Program-made: the position numbers and the translations under genes
Shown here: positions 46,926 through 55,725 of the stretch, piece after piece
Numbering within the stretch: the stretch's first letter is position 1
How the letters are laid out: every line of letters starts with the position of its first letter
The notes under the pieces: generated by a model
Seen by the model: only the letters and a program-made list of their open reading frames with translations
Databases searched by the model: none
What the model was told of the DNA's origin: nothing
Assembly: GCF_000269985.1 (NCBI RefSeq)
Contig: NC_016109.1
Location: 8,087,001-8,151,000, forward strand
Source of the DNA: Kitasatospora setae KM-6054
GTDB taxonomy: Bacteria; Actinomycetota; Actinomycetes; Streptomycetales; Streptomycetaceae
Direction of reading: 5' to 3'
Length of the DNA: 64,000 nt

Positions 46926-47690
46926 ATGGACATCACCGGAAACACCGTCTTCATCCCCGGCGCCACCAGCGGCCTCGGCCTGGCGCTGGCCCTCGCCCTG
47001 CACGAGAAGGGCAACACCGTCGTGGTGGGCGGCCGGCGCGCCGACCTGCTGGAGCGGATCGCCGCCGAGCACCCCGGCATCGACACCGTGCGGATCGACG
47101 CCGCCGACCCGGCGAGCATCGAGACGGCCGCGCAGGAGGTGATCGCCCGCCACCCCGGGCTGAACGTCCTGGTCACCATGGCCGGCGTGATGATCCCCGA
47201 GGACTGGCACCGCCCCGCGTCCTTCCTGGCCGACGCCGAAGCCATGGTCACCACCAACCTGCTGGGCACGATCCGGCTGATCGCGGCCTTCCTCGAACAC
47301 CTCCAGGGGCGGCCGGACGCCACCGTCATGACCGTCTCCTCCGGCCTGGCGTTCGCCCCGCTGAAGATCACGCCGACCTACAACGCGACCAAGGCCGCCG
47401 TCCACATGCTCAGCGAGTCGATCCGCCTCCAGCTCGCCGACACCTCCGTCAAGGTCGTCGAACTGGTGCCGCCGGCCGTCCGCACCGCCCTGATGCCCGG
47501 GCACGAGGAGAGCGAGGCGGCCATGCCGCTGGCGGAGTTCACCGCCGAGGTGGTCGACCTGATCGAGAACCGGCCGGACGCGAAGGAGATCCAGGTCGAA
47601 CGGGTGAAGTTCCTGCGCTACGGCGAGGCCCGCGGCGACTACGACCGGGTGGTCGCCGCGCTCAACCCGGCCGGGGCGGGCGACGCGTAG
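46926..47690 (+). CDS. Short-chain dehydrogenase/reductase
   Basis: A 254-aa SDR with an intact active site: GATSGLG nucleotide loop, Ser139 in TVSSGLA, Tyr152 and Lys156 in YNATKAA. The NxxG and DLTN-type segments resemble DltE-like oxidoreductases. The substrate is unknown. It contrasts with the SDR at 36606-37379, which has lost its tyrosine. Divergent from an MmyB-type regulator that probably controls it. Confidence 0.9.
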   Translation: MDITGNTVFIPGATSGLGLALALALHEKGNTVVVGGRRADLLERIAAEHPGIDTVRIDAADPASIETAAQEVIARHPGLNVLVTMAGVMIPEDWHRPASFLADAEAMVTTNLLGTIRLIAAFLEHLQGRPDATVMTVSSGLAFAPLKITPTYNATKAAVHMLSESIRLQLADTSVKVVELVPPAVRTALMPGHEESEAAMPLAEFTAEVVDLIENRPDAKEIQVERVKFLRYGEARGDYDRVVAALNPAGAGDA

Positions 47691-47707
47691 CCGCCACGGC
47701 CGATCCG

Positions 47708-47815
47708 CCGCCCGCCCGGTTGCCAGCCCGCCTGCCGCCCGCCCGGCTGCCCGCGTCACCCGCCCGGTTGCCCGCCCGCCCGGCTGCCCGTCACCCGCCC
47801 GGCTGCCTGCCGGAC
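47708..47815. repeat. Degenerate CGCCCGGYTGCC repeats
   Basis: Short imperfect repeats of CCCGCCCGG(T/C)TGCC fill the gap between the SDR gene and the FAD oxidoreductase gene. They look like slippage products. No gene is supported there. Confidence 0.7.
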
Positions 47816-47921
47816 CGCCGCCCATCCGTGCGGCGCGCCGGCTCCGAAACGGTCGTACGAGGACGTCCCGGAGGGCGTACTCGTACGGGACGGCCCCGGC
47901 GGCGAGGCGAGGAGGAGCACG

Positions 47922-49166
47922 GTGGACGCGAACGGTGCGGTGGACGTCGTGGTGGTCGGAGCCGGGGTCGCGGGCCTCGCCTGCGCGCTGGACCTCGCGG
48001 CCGCCGGGCAGCGGGTGCGGCTGCTGGAGGCGTCGGACGCGGTGGGCGGCCGGATGCGCACCGACCCGCGCGACGGCTTCCGGCTGGACCGGGGCTTCCA
48101 GGTGTTCAACACCTGCTACCCGCAGGTGCGCCGCCGACTCGACCTGCGCCCGCTGCGCCTGCGGCCGTTCACCCCGGGCTTCGTCCTGGCGGGCCGCTCC
48201 GGCCGGCGCCGGCTCGTCGACCCCACCCGTCGGCCCGGCCAGGCGGGCGACCTGCTGACCGGCCGCGCGCTGCCCGCCGGGGACGCCGCCGTGCTCGCCG
48301 CCCTGACCGCCCGGGACGCGCTGCTGCCCGCCGCGCTCCTGCGCCGGGGCCGCGACGTGCCGGCGGCGGCGGCGCTGCGCCGGGCCGGCCTCTCGCGGGC
48401 GACCCTCGACGGGGTGCTGCGCCCCTTCCTGTCCGGCGTCTTCCTGGAGGACGAGCTGGACACCTCCAGCCGGGTCCTCCACCTGTACTGGCGCAGCATG
48501 GTCCGGGGCACCCTGGCGCTGCCCGCCGCCGGGATCGGCGCGGTGCCGGCCGCCCTCGCCGCCCTGCTGCCGCCGGGGGCACTGGAGCTGGAGGCCCCGG
48601 TGGAGCGGGTGCACCAGGACGGCGTGCTGCTGGCGGACGGCCGGGAGGTCGGGGCGCGTCGCGTGGTGGTGGCCACCGAGGCGGCCGCGGCGGCCCGGCT
48701 GCTGCCCGGCCTCCCGGTCCCGCCCGGGCGCGGGGTGACCACCTTCTACCACGCGGCCGAACGCAGCCCGCTGGCCGAGCCGACGCTCCTGGTCGACGGC
48801 GACCGCGAGCTGCTGAACTCGGTGGTGCTCTCCGAGGTGGTCCCCGGCTGCGCGCCGCGCGGGCTGTCACTGGTCTCGACGTCGGTGCTCGGCACGACGG
48901 CCGAGGAGCGGCCGGTGCGGGCCCGGCTGGCGGAGCTGTACGGCTGCGACACCTCGTCCTGGGAGCCGCTGGCCGCCTACCGGATCCCCGCCGCCCTCCC
49001 CGCGATGCCCGCCCCGCACCCGCTCACCCGCACCAGCCGGTGGGCGCCCGGCCGTCACGTGTGCGGCGACCACCGGGCGACCGGATCGGTCCAGGGCGCG
49101 CTGGCGTCGGGGGCGCGGGCCGCCCGCGAGGTGCTGGCCGACCTGGCGGGCGGCCCGGGCCGCTGA
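47922..49166 (+). CDS. FAD-dependent amine-oxidase-type oxidoreductase
   Basis: A 414-aa flavoprotein. DVVVVGAGVAGLACALDLAAAG is the Rossmann motif; LLEASDAVGGRMRT continues the FAD site; CGDHRATGSVQGALASGARA is the C-terminal FAD motif. It resembles protoporphyrinogen-oxidase/phytoene-desaturase-like enzymes, but no isoprenoid or haem gene is nearby. GTG at 47922 follows GAGGAGGAG. Substrate unknown. Confidence 0.88.
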   Translation: MDANGAVDVVVVGAGVAGLACALDLAAAGQRVRLLEASDAVGGRMRTDPRDGFRLDRGFQVFNTCYPQVRRRLDLRPLRLRPFTPGFVLAGRSGRRRLVDPTRRPGQAGDLLTGRALPAGDAAVLAALTARDALLPAALLRRGRDVPAAAALRRAGLSRATLDGVLRPFLSGVFLEDELDTSSRVLHLYWRSMVRGTLALPAAGIGAVPAALAALLPPGALELEAPVERVHQDGVLLADGREVGARRVVVATEAAAAARLLPGLPVPPGRGVTTFYHAAERSPLAEPTLLVDGDRELLNSVVLSEVVPGCAPRGLSLVSTSVLGTTAEERPVRARLAELYGCDTSSWEPLAAYRIPAALPAMPAPHPLTRTSRWAPGRHVCGDHRATGSVQGALASGARAAREVLADLAGGPGR

Positions 49167-49294
49167 CCAGGGGTGCCGGCCCGGCGGGATGTGACGCGGA
49201 GCGGCCCGGCCTGGGCCGGGGTGTCGGCGGGAGAAATGGTTCTGGTACGGTCCTCCCGCCAGATCTGAACGCGTTCAATAATGGGGTGGGCGGG

Positions 49295-49717
49295 GTGGGG
49301 AGCTCGGAGGGGGACCGGCCGGTGCCCGGGCCGGCCCGGGGGCTGGCGGTCCTGGCGGTGCTGTCCGCGCTGTCCGGGGCGGGCTCGGTGCTGTTCTCGC
49401 CCGGCGGCTCGGCGGCCTGCGGCCCACTGCTGGTCGGCGTGCTGCTGCTGGCCCTGCCGTCGGCCGCCCGGCAGGAGAACTCCTTCCGGTTCGTCTGCCC
49501 CGTCATCGGTTGGATCGTCTTCGTCCTCTCGGTGCTCGGCACCCTGTCCGGACTGCTGGTGCTCGCCGTCCCCGCCCTCGCCCTGGTCGCGGCGGGAACC
49601 CTGGCCCGCCCCGAGCCCGGGCTTCGCCCGCTGCTGGTCGGCGTCCCGGCGGCGGTCGCCGCCCTCGGCTGGGCCGCCTTGTGCCTGGCCACCCTGCCGG
49701 TCCGGCCGAACGGCTGA
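49295..49717 (+). CDS. Small membrane protein
   Basis: A 140-aa hydrophobic protein with about four membrane helices (AVLAVLSALSGAGSVL, ACGPLLVGVLLLALP, VIGWIVFVLSVLGTL and a last pair). An AATAAT -10 candidate lies at 49277-49282, so the GTG at 49295 or the one at 49286 is the start; the first is preferred. No family is recognised. Confidence 0.6.
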   Translation: MGSSEGDRPVPGPARGLAVLAVLSALSGAGSVLFSPGGSAACGPLLVGVLLLALPSAARQENSFRFVCPVIGWIVFVLSVLGTLSGLLVLAVPALALVAAGTLARPEPGLRPLLVGVPAAVAALGWAALCLATLPVRPNG

Positions 49718-49753
49718 CCGCCCACCCCCTTCGAACGGAACGGAGTGTCCGAC

Positions 49754-50251
49754 GTGCGAAGAGCCCTGTCCGTGACCGTCGCGCTCGGCGCCTGCCTGGT
49801 CCTGCTCCCGGCCGCCTGCGACGCCGTCGACCGGTGCTGCTTCCGCCCGCCGGTCAGCGGCCCCGGACTGACGGCCGACGAACTGGCCGGCCGCTGGGAG
49901 TCGGCCGACGGCGTCACGCTCGTCCTGCGCGCCGACGGCGGCTTCTCCACCAACGCCGCCCCGGCCGGAACGGCCCTCCGCCCGGCCCCGGAGACCCGCG
50001 ACGGCCGCTGGCGGCTGGGCGACCGCGGCAACGCCCCGGACACCTCGGTCGAACTCGGCTTCTTCCGGCCCCCGGACGGATCGGACACCGCCCGGCTGGT
50101 CCTGGTCTCGGCCCGCGCGAACGGGCGGCCCGCCCTGTGCGCCTTCGCCGCCGAGATCGACGACCCCTGCGGCGGCTACCTGCTGACCAGGGCGACGGGC
50201 TCGCCCAGCCCGTCCGCCCGGCCGGGCCCGTCCGGCCGCCGCGCGTCGTAG
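49754..50251 (+). CDS. Secreted protein, possibly a lipoprotein
   Basis: A 165-aa exported protein. A signal peptide is followed by LLPAAC, which could be a lipobox. The mature part contains GRWESADGVTLVLRADGGF, a pattern common in actinobacterial exported proteins that bear a small beta-barrel. Extra cysteines (RCCF and later DPCGG) suggest disulfides. GTG at 49754 is chosen because GGAG lies eight bases upstream; a GTG at 49745 also exists. It follows the small membrane protein by 36 bases and may share its transcript. Confidence 0.68.
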   Translation: MRRALSVTVALGACLVLLPAACDAVDRCCFRPPVSGPGLTADELAGRWESADGVTLVLRADGGFSTNAAPAGTALRPAPETRDGRWRLGDRGNAPDTSVELGFFRPPDGSDTARLVLVSARANGRPALCAFAAEIDDPCGGYLLTRATGSPSPSARPGPSGRRAS

Positions 50252-50359
50252 GATTCCAGGCCAGGGGCGGGACAGCGCCCACCCGGACAGAACGGACCGA
50301 CCGGACCGACCGGACCGGCGTACGCGGCCTCCGGCGGAACGGACCGCGGAGGAGGAGCG

Positions 50360-50974
50360 ATGAGCCCGCGCAGCACCGTGGCGGAGACCCGCCGCACTCG
50401 GGCCCGGATCATCGACCGGAGCGTCGCCCTCGCCTCGGTCGACGGGCTGGAAGGGCTGACCATCGGGCGGCTGGCGAGCGACCTCGGCCTCTCCAAGGCC
50501 GGCGTGCTGGGCCACTTCGGTACCAAGGAGGCCCTGCAACTGGCCACCCTGGAACGGGCCTGCGCCCTCTTCACCGCCCTGGTCTGGGACCCGGCCGCCG
50601 CCGTCCGGCCCGGCCTGTGCCGGCTGCGGGCGGTCTGCCGGAGTTGGATCGACTACCTGGAGCACGCCCGCGAGATCTTCCCCGGCGGCTGCCTGTTCAC
50701 CACCGCCGCCGTCGAGTTCGACGCCCACGACGGCCCGGTCCGCCGCAACGTCGCCCGCCTGCTGATGGTCTGGCGCCGCCGACTGGCCGGCGAGGTCCGG
50801 CTCGCCGTCGAGGCCGGCGAACTGCCCGCTGACACCGACCCCGAGCAGGTCGTCCACGAGTTGACCGGCATCTACCTCGCGCTCAACCAGGCCCTGCAAC
50901 TGCTCCGCGACCCGCTCGCGGCCACCCGCACCCGCCGCGCCCTGGACCGGCTGCTGCCCGCCGCGGGCTGCTGA
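50360..50974 (+). CDS. TetR-family regulator
   Basis: A 204-aa regulator. The HTH region reads LTIGRLASDLGLSKAGVLGH, FGTKEALQLATLE. The C-terminal domain with CLFTTAAVEFDAHDGPVR belongs to a common actinobacterial TetR subgroup. ATG at 50360 is preceded by GGAGGAG. The upstream region (50286-50325) contains a repeated GGACCGACC motif that could hold operators. No obvious divergent partner. Confidence 0.88.
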   Translation: MSPRSTVAETRRTRARIIDRSVALASVDGLEGLTIGRLASDLGLSKAGVLGHFGTKEALQLATLERACALFTALVWDPAAAVRPGLCRLRAVCRSWIDYLEHAREIFPGGCLFTTAAVEFDAHDGPVRRNVARLLMVWRRRLAGEVRLAVEAGELPADTDPEQVVHELTGIYLALNQALQLLRDPLAATRTRRALDRLLPAAGC

Positions 50975-51014
50975 TCCGCCCTGTGCCGCCGGCCGACCCT
51001 CAGGCGGCCGACCG

Positions 51015-51812
51015 TCAGGCGGGTTGGGCGGCGGGCCGGGCCCGGTCGCGGCGCCGCTCGGCGAGGCGCCCGTACAGCGCGGCGGCCCCGACGGCGGCGG
51101 ACACCAGGACGACGCTGCCCGCCACGTCCAGCACGTAGTGGTTGCCGGTGGCGATCACCACCGCCGTCATCAGCACCGGGAACGCCCAGGGCAGCAGCGC
51201 CAGTCGGGGCCGGGCGGGCCGCAGCGCCGACCAGGCGGCGTACGCGCACCACAGCGCCCAGCCCACGTGCAGGCTCGGCATCGCCGAGTAGTGGTTCCCG
51301 CCGGTGCCGCCGGCCCCGCCGTCGGCGCCGGACAGGACGTCGTAGCGGGCGACCACGTCGACCGCGCCCGGCAGGGCGAAGCGCGGCGGGGACATCGGCA
51401 CCGCCCAGTACACCGGCAGGATCAGCGCCGTCATCGCGAGCAGCGCCCGGCGGGCCCGGCGGTAGGCCGCGCCGTCCCGGACGAACAGCCAGACCAGCAC
51501 GCCCAGCACCACCAGGTAGTAGCCGCGGTACACGTACACCGCGAGGTGGCACAGCAGCGGGTGCCCGGCCAGCCAGCCGTTCGCGGCCGGCTCGACGGCC
51601 AGGTGCAGCGCCCGCTCCGCCGACCGCAGCGAGAGCGCGTGCGCGGTCGCGGCCGCGACGTCCTTGCCCGCGGCCGCGTGCAGCCGGGTGAACAGCCACA
51701 GCCACAGCAGCAGGCCGAGCACCTCGACCAGCGCCCCGGGCCGCCCCCGGACCCCCCGCACCAGCACGCCCCGCCAGTCACGCCCGCTATGCCCGTCACG
51801 CCCGCCCGTCAC
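51015..51812 (-). CDS. PAP2-superfamily membrane phosphatase
   Basis: A 265-aa membrane protein with about six helices and the PAP2 signatures: VPMSPPRFALPG, AMPSLHVGWALW with the first active His, and TGNHYVLDVAGS with the second His and Asp. This form, with PSLHVG rather than PSGH, is typical of the AUR1/inositol-phosphoceramide-synthase-like group. It probably handles a lipid phosphate. GTG at 51812 is taken as start; the upstream stretch is repetitive GC-rich DNA. Confidence 0.87.
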   Translation of the reverse strand: MTGGRDGHSGRDWRGVLVRGVRGRPGALVEVLGLLLWLWLFTRLHAAAGKDVAAATAHALSLRSAERALHLAVEPAANGWLAGHPLLCHLAVYVYRGYYLVVLGVLVWLFVRDGAAYRRARRALLAMTALILPVYWAVPMSPPRFALPGAVDVVARYDVLSGADGGAGGTGGNHYSAMPSLHVGWALWCAYAAWSALRPARPRLALLPWAFPVLMTAVVIATGNHYVLDVAGSVVLVSAAVGAAALYGRLAERRRDRARPAAQPA

Positions 51813-52020
51813 GCCCGCCCCCCGGATGCCGTCACGCCGCCCACCCTAGCCCCCTCGCCGGAGCACCCTCCGGCGCACGGCGCATCCCGCCGGACCGATT
51901 TATCCCCCGGCCCCGCGTGGCACCCACCCATGCGCCGCAGAGCTCCTAGTCTCAACGGTCTACAGCGCTACGGCGCTCCTTACCGCCGGGCCTTTGCGCC
52001 TCCGAGCCGAGGAGACGGCC

Positions 52021-52657
52021 ATGAGTCGTGTCGTCAGGGCCGCCCTGTTCCAGACCGCGTGGACGGGCGACAAGGAATCGATGCTGGACGCCGCCTAGCG
52101 GGCCGCCCGGGACGCCGCCGGCCAAGGCGCTCGCCCTCGCCGGACGGAAGGCCGACGGCTTCATCCTCCAACTCGCCGACCCCTACCTCACCGAATGGAT
52201 GGTCAAGGCCGTCCGCCGGGCCGCCGAGGAAGCCGGCCGCGACCCCGCCGCCGTCACCGTCTGCGTCGCCGCCCCCGCCTACGTCGGCGACGACCTCGAC
52301 CACGCCCGCGAGCAGTGCCGCTGGTTCGGTGGCATGGTCGGCAACCACGTCGCCGACCTGGTCGCCCGCTACGGCGAGCACTCCGGCCTCGTCCCCGAGG
52401 AGCTCACCGCCTACGTCAAGGACCGGCACGGCTACGACTACAGCCACCACGGCCGGGCCGGGAACCCCTCCACCGACTTCGTCCCCGACGCCGTCGTCGA
52501 CCGCTTCTGCCTGCTCGGCCCCACCGCCGCCCACGTCGAGAAGCTCCGCGAACTGCGCGAACTGGGCGTCGACCAGTTCGCGCTGTACGCCATGCACGAC
52601 GCCCGGGAGGCCGTCATCGACGCGTGCGGGGAGCACGTCATCCCGGCGCTGGCCTGA
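52021..52657 (+). pseudogene. Deletion scar: nitrilase N-terminus joined to F420-oxidoreductase C-terminus
   Basis: ATG 52021, preceded by GAGGAG, opens MSRVVRAALFQTAWTGDKES and ends at TAG 52096 after 25 codons. This is the start of a nitrilase/beta-ureidopropionase-type hydrolase. Directly afterwards, in another frame, KALALAGRKADGFILQLADP begins about 183 residues that match the C-terminal half of TIGR03842-type F420-dependent LLM oxidoreductases, ending VIPALA at 52657. In streptomycetes both genes occur in the reductive pyrimidine-catabolism cluster. The simplest reading is one large deletion that removed most of a nitrilase gene, any genes between, and the first half of the oxidoreductase. 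Neither product can be functional. Confidence 0.82.
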
Positions 52658-52731
52658 GCGGCCCTCCGCGCGGGCGGGTGTCAGCGCGGGAGAGGAAACC
52701 GGGGTGCGGGTGGGGGAGGGGGTCTGCGAGC

Positions 52732-55029
52732 ATGCGGGGCATGCCGCACGATGCCGTCGCCCTGTTCGTTCCGCTGGTCGTCCGCCACACCTGCCGACTG
52801 CCCGTTCCGGCCGTTCCGGCCGCTCCGGCGGCCCCGGCCGCCCCCGACGAGGGCGGGGCGGGCGGAGTCGACGGGCAGGGGGCGGTGCTGGCGCGGCAGT
52901 TCGACGCCGCGCTGATGTCGGTCGGGTTCAAGCTGTCGGGGGAGCTGCTGGCCCGGCTGTCCGAGCTGCCGGAGGCGCCGGTGCGCGAGCTGGCGGCGGG
53001 CGGGCTGGCGGCCGTCCGGGAACTGCTCGGCGACCACGTGCGGCACAACACGTACTTCGTGGACTTCCCGCGGAACGTGCCCGACACCGAGGAGTTCTGG
53101 GGCCGACTGCTGGCCGAGCTGATCGGGGCCGAGGAAGAGGATGAGGGGGAGCAGGAAGAGGCGGCGGAGCCGTTCGACCGGTTCGGCGGGCTCGACCTGC
53201 TGGCCCTGCCCGGCTACGGGCGCTACCGGCACGGGTACGAGGAACTGCTGGCCGCGCACGAGGAGTTGATCGCCGGAGCGGGCGACCGGGTCACCGTGCT
53301 GCACCTCGGCGGCGCCCCCGAGCGGGAGGCCGAGACGCTCTACCTGGCGCTGGCCGGCAGCACCACCCCGCTCGGCGCGGACGCGCTGCGCGACCTGGCC
53401 GCCCTCGCCCGGCACTGCGCGGACGGCCCGCAGCCCGCCGGGATACCCGTCCGGGAGAACCGTGCCGTGGTCAACGCCGCCCGCCTGAAGGCCGGTTCGG
53501 GCCTGCTGCCGGTGGACACCGTCACCGACGTGCTGCGCGCCGCCTGCGCGCTGGCCGACGGCGACGCCACACTCGCCACGCCGACCCGGTTCGGCCCGCT
53601 GCCGCGCCCGGTGCGCCGCGCCCTGCTCGCCGCCCTCGACGCCGTGGTGGCCGCCGCGCCCGGCAAGCTCGCCGACGTGCTCCGCCACCGCGAGCGGTTC
53701 AAGCGGCTCGGCGAACGCCTGCACCCGCACGAGTACCCGAAGTGGCCGCACGCCGCCCAGGTGTTCGCCGTCGCCCGCGGCGAGCAGCGGGCCCAGGGCG
53801 TGGACGGCCGGGTCGAGGAACTCCTCGCCGCCGGCGAACCCGGCGCCGCCGCCGAACTGCTGGCCGCCGCCGCGCCCGGCAAGCTGCTGCGCGCCCTGGA
53901 CCGCCTGCTGCGCACGGCCCGCACCGAACCCGAGCGGGCCGCCGTCACCGCCGCCGCCGAACGCGCCCTGCCCGCCGCTTCCGGCCGGCTGCTGCTCTCG
54001 CTGCGCGAACACCTGGACAACCGGCGCTCGGACGAGGCGGAAGCGCCGGACGGGGCCGGCGCACCCGGCACCGGGCGGCGGGTCTTCGTCAACCGGGACG
54101 CCCGCAGCCACGTCACCGCCGACCTCCGCCCGCCGCTGCCCGCCACCGCCCGGGCCCGCCTCGTCGCCGCGCTGGACGCCGAGACCGCCCGCCGACTGCC
54201 CGTCGACCCGCCGCGCCTGCTGGTCGACCCCGAACTCCTCGACGTCGCCCTCCCGCTCAGCGGCAACGCGAGCGCGGCCGGCCTCGGCGTGCTGCCGCGC
54301 GGCTCGCTCCAGCCGGTCCGGGGCGAACTGCTGCGCTTCTTCGTCTACTGGAAGCAGCGCGAGCGGGCCACCGACTTCGACCTGTCCGCGCTGATGCTGG
54401 ACGAGTCGTACGACAACCCGACCTGGCTGTCCTACACCGAGCTCAGCTCCGTCGCCGGCGAGCACTCCGGCGACGTCATCGAAGCGCCCGAGGGCGCCTC
54501 GGAGTTCATCAACCTGCGGCTGGCGAAGGTGCCCGGCGCGTTCATCGTGCCGCAGGTCAACGTGTACAGGGGCGAGGGCTTCGCGGAGGTCGAGGAGTCG
54601 TTCTTCGGCTGGATGCTGCGCGAGGACGAGCAGCGGGGCCGCCCGTTCGAGCCGCGCACCGTCCGGATGAAGTCCGACCTGCGCGGCGCCGGACGGGTCG
54701 CGCTGCCGCTGGTCTTCGAACGGCGGGCGGACGGCGAGTGGTACGCCCGCTGGCTGCACGTGTACCTGCGCGGCGAGCCGGTCGGCAACCGCGTCGAGGG
54801 CAACCGGGTCACCGTCGCCGACCTGCTCCGGGCCGGCACCGAGCCCACGTACCTGACGGTCCGCCACCTGGTCGGCCTGATGGTCGCGAACGGCGCCGAA
54901 CTGCTCCCCTGGGACGGCCCCGCGCCGGACGGCCCGGTCACCTACCTCGGCCTGGACCACCCCGAGGGCCTGCCGGAGGGTTCGCGGGTGATCACACCCG
55001 GGAACCTGCGCGAGCTGATCCCGGCCTGA
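52732..55029 (+). CDS. Large protein with TerD-like C-terminal domain
   Basis: A 765-aa soluble protein. The middle is alpha-helical, with LRHRERFKRLGERLHPHEYP and repeated ALDRLLRT-type helices. The C-terminal half has beta-rich sequence including FVYWKQRERATDFDLSALML and YTELSS...GEHSGDVIEAPEG. The DLSALML...HSGD pattern resembles TerD domains of tellurite-resistance-type stress systems. I recall similar streptomycete and myxobacterial proteins under SCO0854/MXAN_6230-type names, but cannot confirm this. The acidic insert EEEDEGEQEEAAEP stands near residue 140. ATG 52732 is chosen because GGGGGAGGGGG lies nine bases upstream; the ATG at 52741 is possible. No other ter gene is in the window. 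Confidence 0.75.
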   Translation: MRGMPHDAVALFVPLVVRHTCRLPVPAVPAAPAAPAAPDEGGAGGVDGQGAVLARQFDAALMSVGFKLSGELLARLSELPEAPVRELAAGGLAAVRELLGDHVRHNTYFVDFPRNVPDTEEFWGRLLAELIGAEEEDEGEQEEAAEPFDRFGGLDLLALPGYGRYRHGYEELLAAHEELIAGAGDRVTVLHLGGAPEREAETLYLALAGSTTPLGADALRDLAALARHCADGPQPAGIPVRENRAVVNAARLKAGSGLLPVDTVTDVLRAACALADGDATLATPTRFGPLPRPVRRALLAALDAVVAAAPGKLADVLRHRERFKRLGERLHPHEYPKWPHAAQVFAVARGEQRAQGVDGRVEELLAAGEPGAAAELLAAAAPGKLLRALDRLLRTARTEPERAAVTAAAERALPAASGRLLLSLREHLDNRRSDEAEAPDGAGAPGTGRRVFVNRDARSHVTADLRPPLPATARARLVAALDAETARRLPVDPPRLLVDPELLDVALPLSGNASAAGLGVLPRGSLQPVRGELLRFFVYWKQRERATDFDLSALMLDESYDNPTWLSYTELSSVAGEHSGDVIEAPEGASEFINLRLAKVPGAFIVPQVNVYRGEGFAEVEESFFGWMLREDEQRGRPFEPRTVRMKSDLRGAGRVALPLVFERRADGEWYARWLHVYLRGEPVGNRVEGNRVTVADLLRAGTEPTYLTVRHLVGLMVANGAELLPWDGPAPDGPVTYLGLDHPEGLPEGSRVITPGNLRELIPA

Positions 55030-55089
55030 GCGGCCGACGCCCGCCCGCTTGGCGCCCGGCGCCCAGCGCTCGGCGGTTGCCGGGCCGGT

Positions 55090-55340
55090 GCTATAACGTG
55101 TGCGCTGGCGAGGCCATGAGCGGGCCTCCTTCTCCACCGTCTGCAAAACGCGGCCCGCTCGCCTTCCTCGCCGTCGACCCGGAGCCGGGGCACCCTGCGA
55201 CGGGGTGCCCCGGCTCCGTGCGTCGGGGCGGGGAGGGGTGGGGCGGGGCCGGGAATTCGGGCGACCGGACCGTGGGCGCGCTGCTAACGTGTGGGCCAGG
55301 CGAGGCCATGGACGGGCTTCCTTCTCCCACCGTTTGCTTC
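55090..55340. repeat. Duplicated element in a 696-bp gene-free interval
   Basis: About 55 bases at 55090-55147 recur with roughly 80% identity at 55281-55340. Shared parts include TAACGTGTG, GGCGAGGCCATG and TCCTTCTCC, then ACCGT and TGC. Both carry TAACGT, which could serve as a -10 box, 16-17 bases before an ATG. The two ATGs are in the same frame, encoding MSGPPSPPSAKRGPLAFLAV and MDGLPSPTVCFWRI. Copy one also has GAGCGGGC/GCCCGCTC arms (55118-55160) and is followed by a strong hairpin. A leader peptide, a small RNA or a promoter duplication are all possible. The rest of 55030-55725 has a 9-bp palindrome (55393-55412) and no supported gene. Confidence 0.7.
55181..55217. terminator. 15-bp hairpin
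   Basis: GGAGCCGGGGCACCC and its perfect complement flank a 7-base loop, about 80 bases after the presumed start of the first duplicated element. It would end a short transcript of about 115 nt. Confidence 0.65.
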
Positions 55341-55713
55341 TGGCGAATTTGATGACAGCCCGTTCGCTCTCCTCGCCCAGGACTTCGCAGACCCTGAGCC
55401 GCACGGCTCAGGACCGTTCGGCGAGGCCCGCCACCGGCGCAATGCCGTCCTGCGCGGACGGGCCGTCGACGACTACGCGTTCACCGACGGGAGCTGCGGC
55501 CCGACCGTGCTCGGGCCCGACCAGGAGCCGCCGGGTTCACCCCGATCGCGCTGTCCGGCGTCCGGTCCGAGAAGCCGTCGGGGCTGCGGGAAGGCGAACC
55601 GTCCGTCCGGTGAGCGGCGCCGTCCGTCGTGCCGCGGTCCGTACCTGCCGGCCGGCCGTTACGGTGGCACCGCTCGTACGACAAACACTTCGCGTGCTGT
55701 CGGTGGCGGCTGT

Positions 55714-55719
55714 GAGAAT
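55714..55719 (+). promoter_or_regulatory. Extended -10 box before the macro-domain gene
   Basis: TGTGAGAAT gives a TGn extension plus GAGAAT. The gene's ATG follows six bases later, so the transcript is probably leaderless. Confidence 0.5.
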
Positions 55720-55725
55720 GCCGGC

